A DNA stretch of 64,000 nucleotides, taken from the NCBI RefSeq assembly GCF_000282095.2, contig NZ_AKKC02000004.1, positions 620,001 through 684,000 of the forward strand, read 5' to 3'. Source of the stretch: Rhizobium sp. CF080 (lineage in GTDB: Bacteria; Pseudomonadota; Alphaproteobacteria; Rhizobiales; Rhizobiaceae). Position 1 is the stretch's first letter. Each line of letters starts with the position of its first letter. Below the pieces are notes generated by a model. That model saw only the letters and a list, made by a program, of their open reading frames with translations. It searched no databases and was not told where the DNA came from. Shown here piece by piece: positions 54,827 through 63,096 of the stretch. A program made the position numbers and the translations under genes.

Positions 54827-56332
54827 CTATTCCTCCTGGAACGCCTCCTCGCGGGTCTTGCGGAACTGCGGGAAGATGATCAGGCAGAGCATCAGGACCG
54901 TCGCCACCAGAAGCGTGGCCGAGATCGGACGATTGATGAAGATCGTCGGGTCGCCGCGCGAGATGACCAGCGAGCGGCGCAGGTTTTCCTCCATCAGCGG
55001 GCCGAGAATGAAGCCGAGCACCATGGGTGCGGGCTCGCAGCCGAGCTTGAAGAGGAGGTAACCGAAGACCGTGAAGACGATCATCAGTACCATCATGAAC
55101 GGCTCGGTGCTGGTCGAGTACACGCCGATCGCACAGAACAGCAGGATCGCCGGGTAGAGCAGCCGGTAGGGAACCGACAGCAGCTTCACCCAGATGCCGA
55201 TCATCGGCAGGTTGATGACCACGAGCATCAGGTTGCCGATCCACATCGAGGCGACCATGCCCCAGAAGAGGTCGGGGCGGGTGGTCATGACGGCGGCGCC
55301 CGGCTGGATGCCCTGGATGATCATCGCGCCCATCATGATCGCCATGATCGGGTTCGACGGAATGCCGAGCGTCAGCAGCGGGATGAACGAGGTCTGGGCG
55401 GCGGCGTTGTTGGCCGATTCTGGACCTGCAACGCCTTCCACGGCGCCGTGGCCGAACTTGCGCGGGTTCTTGGAGATCTTCTTCTCCAGCGTATAACTGG
55501 CGAAAGAGGCGAGAACCGCGCCACCACCCGGCAGGATGCCGAGGATGGAACCAAGGCCGGTGCCGCGCAGAGCCGCCGGAATGGAGTCCCTGAATTCCTG
55601 CTTGTTGGGCCACAGGTCGCGCATGCGGGTGCTGATCGTTTCGCGCGGCGGCGGCGGGTTTTCCAGGTTGCGGATGATTTCCACGATACCGAAGAGACCG
55701 AGGACCAGCGGCAGGAAGTCGATCCCTTCCCAGAGGCCGGAGAGGCTGAACGTATAACGGGTGAGACCGGTGTTGATATCGGTGCCGACGAGGCCGAGCA
55801 GCAGTCCGATCAGGACCATGGCGACCGCCTTGAGGACGGAGCCGTGTGCCAGCACGATCGCCATGACGAGGCCGAGCAGCATGAGCGCGAAATAGTCCGG
55901 CGAGTTGAACTGCTGGGCGATCGAAGCGAGCGGCGGGCCGAAGGCTGCGATGAAGACCGTACCGATCGTACCAGCGAAAAACGAGCCGAGAGCGGCGATC
56001 GCGAGTGCGGCGCCCGCGCGGCCCTTGCGGGCCATTTGATGGCCTTCGATACAGGTGACCACCGAGGAGGCTTCGCCCGGCATGTTGACCAGGATCGAGG
56101 TGGTCGAGCCGCCGTATTGGGCGCCGTAATAGATGCCGGCGAGCATGATCAGTGATGACAGAGGATCAAGGCCAAAGGTGATCGGCAAGAGGATGGCGAG
56201 CGCCGGGATAGGTCCGATGCCAGGGAGAACGCCGATCAGCGTACCGAGAACGGTGCCGATCAGACAGAACATCAGATTTTCCAGCGAACCCGCCGCCATG
56301 AAGCCGGTTGCGAGGTGTTCAAAGACTTCCAT
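54827..56332 (-). CDS. tctA: Tripartite tricarboxylate transporter large membrane subunit TctA
   Basis: A 501-residue membrane protein with about 10-12 helices. Family motif GVLPGIGPIPALAILLPITFGLDP near residue 37-60 and YGGSTTSILVNMPGEASSVVT, both typical of TctA. It forms the ion-driven translocation path. Four bases separate it from tctB upstream. Confidence 0.94.
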   Translation of the reverse strand: MEVFEHLATGFMAAGSLENLMFCLIGTVLGTLIGVLPGIGPIPALAILLPITFGLDPLSSLIMLAGIYYGAQYGGSTTSILVNMPGEASSVVTCIEGHQMARKGRAGAALAIAALGSFFAGTIGTVFIAAFGPPLASIAQQFNSPDYFALMLLGLVMAIVLAHGSVLKAVAMVLIGLLLGLVGTDINTGLTRYTFSLSGLWEGIDFLPLVLGLFGIVEIIRNLENPPPPRETISTRMRDLWPNKQEFRDSIPAALRGTGLGSILGILPGGGAVLASFASYTLEKKISKNPRKFGHGAVEGVAGPESANNAAAQTSFIPLLTLGIPSNPIMAIMMGAMIIQGIQPGAAVMTTRPDLFWGMVASMWIGNLMLVVINLPMIGIWVKLLSVPYRLLYPAILLFCAIGVYSTSTEPFMMVLMIVFTVFGYLLFKLGCEPAPMVLGFILGPLMEENLRRSLVISRGDPTIFINRPISATLLVATVLMLCLIIFPQFRKTREEAFQEE

Positions 56333-56335
56333 GGA

Positions 56336-56782
56336 TTACCTGCCCCACCAGACGGGCATAGGCTGCCCAAGCGCATAGACGAAGATGATGACGACGAACG
56401 CCGCGGTGGTGACTGCAAAGACGACGGTCTCGACGAGGTTGACGTCACGCCGCGCATAGGCGGCGAACAGGATCAACAGGATCGAGGAGATGACCGCGCC
56501 GATCTCCGCGATCAGCATGCCGAAGGCGGCAATCGCCAGCAGGATGAAGATGATCGGTCGGAACTGGATGCGTTCGATGGCCGGACCTTCGATCGCCAGC
56601 GACTTTGCCGTGACGATCAGGCCGATCAGGGCGATCAGACCGCAGATGATCATCGGGAAATAGCCAGGGCCCATATTACGGGCGGAACCGAAGGTGAGGT
56701 CCGAACCGACATAGAGGCCGATCGCGCCGAAAAGGATGAACAAGATGCCCGCGCCGAAATCCTGCGGACTTTTGATGACCAT
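56336..56782 (-). CDS. tctB: Tripartite tricarboxylate transporter small membrane subunit TctB
   Basis: A 148-residue membrane protein with four helices, starting MVIKSPQDFGAG and including ARNMGPGYFPMIICGLIALIGL, the TctB pattern. First gene of the transporter operon, preceded by an AT-rich region with an inverted repeat. Confidence 0.92.
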   Translation of the reverse strand: MVIKSPQDFGAGILFILFGAIGLYVGSDLTFGSARNMGPGYFPMIICGLIALIGLIVTAKSLAIEGPAIERIQFRPIIFILLAIAAFGMLIAEIGAVISSILLILFAAYARRDVNLVETVVFAVTTAAFVVIIFVYALGQPMPVWWGR

Positions 56783-57251
56783 GGTTTCCTCCCTGAAAAC
56801 CTGACTGTGTGAACCGGTCCGGCTCCGCTTGGGCGCCGGCCAGACCGCTATTACGCATGCTCCTCAGACCGCGCCTCGAACCCGCGGCCATGAATTCGTC
56901 TATAGGCAACTAGATTTGACTATATACAAGAGTAACCCTCTTGTCAGTCAACCGAATTCCGCTGTTTCCGGTCGACCAGATACCGCAGCCCCCCCTATCT
57001 TCGATCCTAGCGCAATTATATCAGGAAACCAGATATCGCAGGTGTAATTTGGTGACATCCTTTCCTGTTTTTGGTCTGTGGATTGAAACTTTCAATTGCA
57101 GTCGCCTTCTCCCCTAGGCCTGTCCGCTGGCTCCTTGGGGGGCAGATATGAAATTGGTTTTGAACAAAGTCAATTATACTTTATCAAAAATGGTTGACAG
57201 GCGCATGCGCGCCGGGAGAGATTGTCGGTCACGATTTCAAAGGATAACAAA
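56783..57251. other. 469-bp divergent intergenic region between tctB and the FAD monooxygenase gene
   Basis: No gene is supported. It holds the inverted repeat at 56926-56944, and an AT-rich stretch at about 57150-57200 with a TATACT (57175-57180) and a TTGACA (57194-57199). The latter stretch likely contains the monooxygenase promoter, but no pair of boxes has ideal spacing. Confidence 0.55.
56926..56944. promoter_or_regulatory. Inverted repeat upstream of the tctB operon
   Basis: ACAAGAG (56926-56932), TAACC, CTCTTGT (56938-56944): perfect 7-bp arms. Outer TTGAC (56916-56920) and GTCAA (56947-56951) extend the symmetry imperfectly. Probable regulator site for the transporter operon; the regulator is unknown. 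Confidence 0.5.
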
Positions 57252-58472
57252 ATGAAGATTTCAATTGTGGGAGGGGGAATTGGTGGTCTGACAGCGGCAT
57301 TGTCGCTGCTCCGCCAAGGGTTTGACGTCGACGTGTACGAGCAGGCGGTCGAGTTGAAGGAGGTCGGCGCCGGCGTTCAGGTCAGCGCCAACGGTACGCG
57401 AATCCTGTTTTCGCTCGGGCTTGAAGAAGACATCATGTCGGTCGCCTCGCAGGCGCAGGGCAAGGAGATTCGTCTCTGGAACACCGGGCAGACCTGGAAA
57501 CTGTTCGACCTCGGTCCGCTCTCCATCGAACGCTACGGCTTTCCCTACATCACCATCCACCGAAACGACCTCCACCAGACACTGGCTGCGGGCGTGCGCC
57601 GCATCAAGCCCGATGCGATCAAGCTCTCCAAGAAATGCGTCGGGATAACCCAGGACGACAAGGGTGCGACGATCACCTTCGCCGATGGCACTTCCGCGAC
57701 GTCTGATATCGTAGTCGGCGCCGACGGCGTGCATTCGAAGATTCGCGAGACGCTGTTCGGCCGCGACGATCCGAAATTCACCGGCATCGTCGCCTGGCGT
57801 GGTGTCATCCCGGTCGAGCGCCTGCCGGAGCACATGCTGCGCCCGGTCGGCACGAACTGGATCGGTCCCGGCGGCCACGTCATCCAGTACCTGCTGCGCG
57901 GCGGCAAGCTGATGAACTATGTCTCGGTTGTCGAGCGCTCCAACTGGCAGGTGGAATCCTGGTCGGTCGCTGGTACGACGGAAGAGTGCCTAGCCGATTA
58001 CCAGGGCTGGCATGAGGACATCCACACTCTGATCAAGGCGATCGACGTGCCTTACAAATGGGCGCTGATGTTGCGTCCACCGATGGACGACTGGACCCGC
58101 GGCCGCGTCACGCTGCTCGGAGACGCCTGTCATCCCACCTTGCCATTCCTCGCCCAGGGTGCGGTCATGGCGATCGAGGACGGTTTCGTGCTTGCCCGCG
58201 CACTTGCCGAGAACAATGGCAAATACGAAGCGGCCTTCGCCGGTTACGAGGCGGCCCGCGTCGAGCGTACCGGCAAGATCGTCCGTGGTGCGGAAGGTAA
58301 TCTCAGCCGTTTCCACAATGCCGCGCTGAAGGATCCGAAGCTCGCCGAAGACTACGTCAATGCCGAATGGCAGGAAGACAAGGTCAAGCAGCGCTACGAA
58401 TGGTTATTCACCTACGACGCCACCTCGGTGCCGGTCGTGGCGGGAAGCAAGTCGCCGGAAGCCGTCGCCTAA
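57252..58472 (+). CDS. FAD-dependent aromatic monooxygenase (salicylate hydroxylase-like)
   Basis: A 406-residue group A flavin monooxygenase. GGGIGGLTAALSL near residue 7 (dinucleotide fold), VVGADGVHSKIRE (DG motif) near 160, and LLGDACHPTLPFLAQGA (GD motif) near 290. Resembles salicylate, 3-hydroxybenzoate and 6-hydroxynicotinate hydroxylases. ATG at 57252 has AAGGA upstream. Expected to hydroxylate an aromatic acid with NAD(P)H and oxygen, and lies divergent from the transporter that may import that acid. Confidence 0.88.
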   Translation: MKISIVGGGIGGLTAALSLLRQGFDVDVYEQAVELKEVGAGVQVSANGTRILFSLGLEEDIMSVASQAQGKEIRLWNTGQTWKLFDLGPLSIERYGFPYITIHRNDLHQTLAAGVRRIKPDAIKLSKKCVGITQDDKGATITFADGTSATSDIVVGADGVHSKIRETLFGRDDPKFTGIVAWRGVIPVERLPEHMLRPVGTNWIGPGGHVIQYLLRGGKLMNYVSVVERSNWQVESWSVAGTTEECLADYQGWHEDIHTLIKAIDVPYKWALMLRPPMDDWTRGRVTLLGDACHPTLPFLAQGAVMAIEDGFVLARALAENNGKYEAAFAGYEAARVERTGKIVRGAEGNLSRFHNAALKDPKLAEDYVNAEWQEDKVKQRYEWLFTYDATSVPVVAGSKSPEAVA

Positions 58473-58553
58473 GGTCGCGACAACAGCTCAATCTCGAAAG
58501 CCCGTTCGCCGGTTCCGCCGGCCGAGCGGGTGAAGCATAACGGGTAGGACACC

Positions 58554-59732
58554 ATGACCACCAAGGCGGAATGGCAGCGGATCCCGCTGATCGTCTCCTT
58601 TCCGGAGACCGCGAAATATACCGAGACCTACGGCTTCGCCGGCAATTCCGGCAGGGTGAACCTCGAAGGCCAGCTTCTGCGTGGCGCGAACGCGCCGTCG
58701 AAGACGGTCTATGTCTTCATGCACCCGACCTCGACGCTGCAGCTTCTGCCGATGCCGACGGCGCTTGCCGCTGCCGGCCTGCACGTACTCTGCGCCGCAA
58801 GCCGCTATCCGAAGAACGACACCGCTCTCATCATGGAAAAGGTGGCGATCGACCTCGGCAAGTGGCTCGATTATGCCAGAAGCGAACTCGGCTACGAAAA
58901 GGTCGTGCTGGTCGGCTGGTCGGGCGGCGGTTCACTGTCGCTGTTCTACCAGGCTCAGGCCGAGAACCCGACCATCACCCACACGCCGGCCGGCGACGAG
59001 GTCAATCTCGTTGAAGCCGGGCTAAAGCCCGCCGACGGCGTGATCTTCATCGCAGCCCACCTGTCGCGTGCCGAAACGCTGACCGAATGGCTCGACCCGT
59101 CGGTTCTCGACGAGCTGAACCCGGATCTGCGTGATCCGGAATTCGATATCTATTCGCCGGACTGCTCGCACCAGCCGCCCTATTCGAAGGAATTCGTCGA
59201 GCGGTTCCGCGCGGTCCAGGTCGCCCGCAATCGCAAGATCACCCAGTGGGCGCTCGACATGTTGGCCGAACTGAAGCGCCGCGGTTCCTACGAACAGGAA
59301 CGCGCCTTCGTGGTCCACCGCACCATGTGCGACGTGCGCTGGTTCGACGGCACGATCGACCCCAACGACCGGCCGATCGGCAAAAGCTATATGGGCGATC
59401 CGCGCACCGTGAACGTCGGCCCGGTCGGGCTTGCCCGCTTCACGACGCTGCGCTCCTGGCTTTCTCAGTGGAGCTACGATCTGTCGAACGCCAAAGGGCC
59501 GATGAACGCGGCGCTGATCAAGCGCTCGCCGGTGCTGCAGATCGAGAACAATGCCGACGAGGCGGTTCCGGCGACGCACAATCCGACGATCCGGGCAGCA
59601 CTTGCAACCGAGAACAAGGAATACATGACGATCCCGCACGCGACCCATTATTACCTCGGCCAGCCGGAGCTTCTCAAAGCCTGCATCGACCGGGTGATCG
59701 ACTGGAGCCGCCGCCAGGGACTGTTGGCATGA
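58554..59732 (+). CDS. Alpha/beta-hydrolase family protein
   Basis: A 392-residue hydrolase-fold protein. The nucleophile elbow is GWSGGG (Ser near 125); a late aspartate in NADEAVPATH and histidine in PHATHYY complete the triad. A long cap-like insert (about 150-290) sits between strands. The N-terminal 30 residues are not a signal. Could be an esterase, thioesterase or C-C hydrolase of an aromatic metabolite. 81 bp after the monooxygenase gene. Confidence 0.82.
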   Translation: MTTKAEWQRIPLIVSFPETAKYTETYGFAGNSGRVNLEGQLLRGANAPSKTVYVFMHPTSTLQLLPMPTALAAAGLHVLCAASRYPKNDTALIMEKVAIDLGKWLDYARSELGYEKVVLVGWSGGGSLSLFYQAQAENPTITHTPAGDEVNLVEAGLKPADGVIFIAAHLSRAETLTEWLDPSVLDELNPDLRDPEFDIYSPDCSHQPPYSKEFVERFRAVQVARNRKITQWALDMLAELKRRGSYEQERAFVVHRTMCDVRWFDGTIDPNDRPIGKSYMGDPRTVNVGPVGLARFTTLRSWLSQWSYDLSNAKGPMNAALIKRSPVLQIENNADEAVPATHNPTIRAALATENKEYMTIPHATHYYLGQPELLKACIDRVIDWSRRQGLLA

Positions 59733-59902
59733 GAACAGGCCGGAGTTCGCGGGGAGCGGGCTCCGGACCATGGGGAGGTTTGATCGTGCGCTTTAATAAA
59801 AAGCACCACCGTCCAGGCCCGATCGGTCGTGCTCCAATTTCATCTTCCGCCTTCATGGCGGGATCGGGGGCTCGACATGCGTCCGGCCTCCAATTGGCTA
59901 CC

Positions 59903-60436
59903 TCAAGCGGCGACCGACTTCTTGGCGATCATGCCGGCCTTCTTCTGAATCCACGCCTTCATGGCGTCATGGGCTTCCGAAGCGGCCTGTTCCAGATAGC
60001 CCGGTTCTTCCGTGCGGGCGGTGATTTCCAGGCGCAGGCCGTTAGGGTCGAAGAAGTAGATCGAGTTGATGAATTCGTGGTCGATGACGTCGGTCGTCTT
60101 CACGCCGGCATCCTGCAGCCGCTTCTTGAACTTCAGGACTTCATCAACCGAATCGACTTCCATGGCGAAGTGCTGGACCCAGTCCGGCGTGTTCGGCGAG
60201 GGAAGGGGCATGATGTTTTCGCCGAGGTCGAAGAAGGCCATATAGGAGCCGTCACCCATTTCGAAGAAGAAATGTGCGTAGGGCTTTTCTTCGCCCGTCG
60301 AAGGCACCTTGTCTGCGGTCATGCAGTTGACCAGCGGCAGGCCAAGCAGGTCCTCGTAGAACTTGCGGGTCTCTTCGCCATCACGGCAGGGGTAGGAAAA
60401 GTGATAGAGTTTGCGAAGCTTAGGTGCGTCAACCAT
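59903..60436 (-). CDS. VOC-superfamily (glyoxalase/dioxygenase) protein
   Basis: A 177-residue protein. LRKLYHFSYPCRDGEETRKFYEDLLGLPLV (His as first metal ligand), then DWVQHFAMEV (His) and FDPNGLRLEI (Glu) form a VOC metal site. A 35-residue helical tail follows. ATG at 60436 with GGAGG upstream. Extradiol dioxygenases, lactoylglutathione lyases and similar enzymes share this fold; in this island a ring-cleavage or isomerase role is likely. Divergent from the LuxR gene. Confidence 0.87.
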   Translation of the reverse strand: MVDAPKLRKLYHFSYPCRDGEETRKFYEDLLGLPLVNCMTADKVPSTGEEKPYAHFFFEMGDGSYMAFFDLGENIMPLPSPNTPDWVQHFAMEVDSVDEVLKFKKRLQDAGVKTTDVIDHEFINSIYFFDPNGLRLEITARTEEPGYLEQAASEAHDAMKAWIQKKAGMIAKKSVAA

Positions 60437-60499
60437 GGTGGTTCCTCCATATCCAGGCTTGTTGCATTGGCCGTGATGGTAGGCCTTTGCCGGTCCTCC

Positions 60500-60524
60500 C
60501 ATGTCCACCTTAAGGGTGGACATG
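60500..60524. promoter_or_regulatory. Palindromic operator in the VOC-LuxR divergent gap
   Basis: CATGTCCACC (60500-60509), TTAAG, GGTGGACATG (60515-60524): perfect 10-bp arms. It overlaps possible ATG starts of the LuxR gene at 60501 and 60522, so bound regulator would hide the gene's own start region. Confidence 0.6.
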
Positions 60525-61352
60525 CTCAAGACGGATTTATTCTCAGCCCTGGGGGCGTCAATGCCTGCGCTTGATGTAGATAGCGTGGCCGTCATGGCCG
60601 CCCTGATGGACGAGGTCGGCGAGCCCGGCTTCCCTGAAAAATTCCTGGAGACGCTGCGCGGCATCGCGGGCACGGACTTCTGTTCCGCCTTCCAGGCCGA
60701 GGAAGACGGGTCGCTCACCTATCTCTTCGCCTGCGGTTATCACTCGACCATTCCGGGCTTTGCCGAGCGCGCCTCGCTCGATTACGCCCGCCGTTACTGG
60801 CAGCGCGACCGGGTGACCCGCCAGATGCTGAACGGAGGCCTCGGACTTGCCAAGGTGCAGGTGGTGCGTCAGGCCTGGAACGGCATCCGCGACCCAGAAT
60901 ACCGCCGCGACTGTTACGAGCGTGCCCATGTGCTCGAACGCCTGACCATCTATCACTCAGAGGAACCGCGGATCTTCGCCAGCCTCTATCGCACCCGCGA
61001 AAGCGGCCCGTTCCCGCTCTCCGCGGTCGAACGGCTGGAAGCCTTCGCACCGCTCCTGATGGCTATGGTCGTCAAGCATGTGCGCCTGCAGGGCAGGCTG
61101 CATGCCGCACCATTGCATCCACCGCAGCAGGAAATTGCCGGACGGCTGTTGCAGGCAGGGTTTGCGCTTTCGGGCCGCGAGGCGGAGGTTTCTGCGGGCC
61201 TGCTGCTCGGGCGCACACATCGGGAGATTTCTGAAAAGGTCGGGCTCGCACTTTCGAGCATCGTCACTTATCGCCAACGCGCCTACCGCAAGCTGGGGGT
61301 CAACGACCGCCGCGGGCTCGAAGCGCTTTATGAAGGAATTTTGCGCGTTTAG
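60522..61352 (+). CDS. LuxR-type transcriptional regulator
   Basis: About 276 residues. The N-terminal part (VMAALMDEVGEPGFPEKFLETLRGIAGTDF...) is a GAF/autoinducer-like sensor of unknown ligand. The C-terminal HTH is LuxR type: FALSGREAEVSAGLLLGRTHREISEKVGLALSSIVTYRQRAYRKLGV in outline. The start is uncertain among ATG at 60501, 60522 and 60561; 60522 has AAGGGTGGA upstream, 60561 has GGGGG. It likely controls the VOC gene or the SDR-ech genes and itself through the palindrome. Confidence 0.85.
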   Translation: MLKTDLFSALGASMPALDVDSVAVMAALMDEVGEPGFPEKFLETLRGIAGTDFCSAFQAEEDGSLTYLFACGYHSTIPGFAERASLDYARRYWQRDRVTRQMLNGGLGLAKVQVVRQAWNGIRDPEYRRDCYERAHVLERLTIYHSEEPRIFASLYRTRESGPFPLSAVERLEAFAPLLMAMVVKHVRLQGRLHAAPLHPPQQEIAGRLLQAGFALSGREAEVSAGLLLGRTHREISEKVGLALSSIVTYRQRAYRKLGVNDRRGLEALYEGILRV

Positions 61353-61377
61353 CGCATCAATCGGGGGAGTGTTTCGA

Positions 61378-62106
61378 ATGATTTCTATCAAGGACCGTAT
61401 CGCCATCGTTACCGGCGCCAGCTCAGGGATAGGCTGGGGCATCGCCAAGGCGATTGCCGCGGAAGGCGCCATAACCGTGCTTGCCGCCCGCAGCGCCGAC
61501 AAGCTTGAAAAACTGGCGGTCGAAATCGAGGCTGAAGGCGGCCGCGCTTTCGTCGTGCCGACCGACGTCACCGATGACGCGCAGGTCGAGAAGCTGTTCG
61601 CCGCCGTCAAGGAAAAATACGGCCGGCTCGACATCTTGATCAACAATGCCGGCATCGCCGACCACACGCCGGTCGAAAAGCTCACCAACGAGCGCTGGCA
61701 CGAGGTGATCGGAGCGAACCTGCACTCGGTGTTCTATTGCAGCCGCGCCGCCTTCACCATCATGCAGGAACAGAAGCGCGGCCGGATCATCAACATGGGC
61801 AGCCTGTCGTCCAAGGTTCCGCGCGGCCATACCGCCGCCTATACGGCAAGCAAGTTCGCCCTCGAAGGCCTCACCCGCTCGCTTGCCGTCGATGGCCGGG
61901 AACACGGGATCGCGGTCTCCATGGTGCATCCGGGTTCTACGGTCAGCTCGCTGGTTCCCGGCGTCACGGACAAGGTCCGCCCCGCCACCATGATGCCACT
62001 GGACGTGGCGCGAATCGTGGTGCTGATGGCGACCCTGCCGGACGATGTGAACCTTTACGAAAGCATCATCCTGCCGGTCGAAATGCCGTTCCTCGGCCGC
62101 GGTTAA
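61378..62106 (+). CDS. Short-chain dehydrogenase/reductase
   Basis: A 242-residue classical SDR. TGASSGIGWG near residue 12, NNAGIAD, catalytic Ser (NMGSLSSK), Tyr and Lys (AAYTASKFAL). Oxidises or reduces an alcohol or ketone with NAD(P). ATG at 61378 with GGGGGAG upstream, 25 bp after the LuxR gene. In this setting it may act on a hydroxyl intermediate of aromatic-side-chain breakdown. Confidence 0.9.
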   Translation: MISIKDRIAIVTGASSGIGWGIAKAIAAEGAITVLAARSADKLEKLAVEIEAEGGRAFVVPTDVTDDAQVEKLFAAVKEKYGRLDILINNAGIADHTPVEKLTNERWHEVIGANLHSVFYCSRAAFTIMQEQKRGRIINMGSLSSKVPRGHTAAYTASKFALEGLTRSLAVDGREHGIAVSMVHPGSTVSSLVPGVTDKVRPATMMPLDVARIVVLMATLPDDVNLYESIILPVEMPFLGRG

Positions 62107-62220
62107 GCATCGGTTCAGCACATCGTGAAGCGGCTTTCTTTTCGCAGGGTCTCAGACGGAAAGCCGCTTGACGCATATTCGGGTCCCTGATATCCAATTC
62201 CCCAGCAGGGAGAAATTGCT

Positions 62221-63084
62221 ATGGAAAACCAGACCGAATCCGCCGCCCCAGACCAGATCGCTGGCAAGTGGGGTGAATATGTTACCGTGGAATTCGACGA
62301 GGGCATCGCCTGGGTGACACTCAATCGTCCGAAGCAGCGCAACGCCATCAACCCCGGCATCGTCTGGGAAATGAACGCCATCATGGATGCGCTGGAAGAA
62401 GACGACCGCTGCAAGGTGATGGTCGTCACCGGTGCGGGCGAATCCTTCTCTGCCGGCATGGACCTCAAGGAGTATTTTCGCCCCCCCGACAAGGTGCCGC
62501 CGATCCAGCGCGAACGCCTTTTCCGGGCAAACGCCGCATGGCAGTGGCGTCGCATGATGTATTACCCGAAGCCGACCATTTCGATGGTCAACGGCTGGTG
62601 TTTCGGCGGCGCCTTCCAGTTCCTGGTCGGTTGCGATCTGGCGATCGCTTCCGAAGAAGCCGTGTTCGGCCTCTCGGAAATCAACTGGGGCATCATCCCG
62701 GCCGGGATCGTCACCAAGTCGGTGCTGGAGACGATGAGCTTCCGCGACGCGATGTACTATATCATGACCGGCGAGACCTTTACCGGACGCCAGGCTGCCG
62801 AGATGAAGCTGGTCAACAAGGCGGTCGCGCCGGAAGAGCTGAAAGCCGAGACCCGCAAGCTTGCCATGACGCTGATCGGCAAGAACCCCTTCGTGCTGCG
62901 TCAGGCCAAGACCGCCTGCCGCTTCACCCGCGACCTCACCTGGGAACAGGCCGGCGAATACCTGATGGCGAAGTCCGACCAGACCGAGCTGCGCGATCCG
63001 GACAACGGTCGCAATACTGGCATGAGTCAGTTCCTGGACGAGAAATCCTTCCGTCCGGGCCTCGGTGCCTATCGTCGCGACTAA
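62221..63084 (+). CDS. ech: p-Hydroxycinnamoyl-CoA hydratase/lyase
   Basis: A 287-residue crotonase-fold enzyme close to feruloyl-CoA hydratase-lyases of Pseudomonas. AGIAW-like strand, GAGESFSAGMDLKEYF, MVNGWCFGGAFQFL, FGLSEINWGIIPAG (with the family's catalytic Glu) and YYIMTGETFTGRQAAEM. It hydrates feruloyl-, coumaroyl- or caffeoyl-CoA and splits the product to the aldehyde and acetyl-CoA. The synthetase gene follows after 12 bp. Products feed to protocatechuate and then to pcaIJF steps. Confidence 0.92.
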   Translation: MENQTESAAPDQIAGKWGEYVTVEFDEGIAWVTLNRPKQRNAINPGIVWEMNAIMDALEEDDRCKVMVVTGAGESFSAGMDLKEYFRPPDKVPPIQRERLFRANAAWQWRRMMYYPKPTISMVNGWCFGGAFQFLVGCDLAIASEEAVFGLSEINWGIIPAGIVTKSVLETMSFRDAMYYIMTGETFTGRQAAEMKLVNKAVAPEELKAETRKLAMTLIGKNPFVLRQAKTACRFTRDLTWEQAGEYLMAKSDQTELRDPDNGRNTGMSQFLDEKSFRPGLGAYRRD

Positions 63085-63096
63085 GAAGTGGCTCCC

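Noticed and set aside
54764..56155. 463-codon plus-strand open frame opposite tctA
   Set aside because: tctA has the family motifs; the antisense product is a charged low-complexity string.
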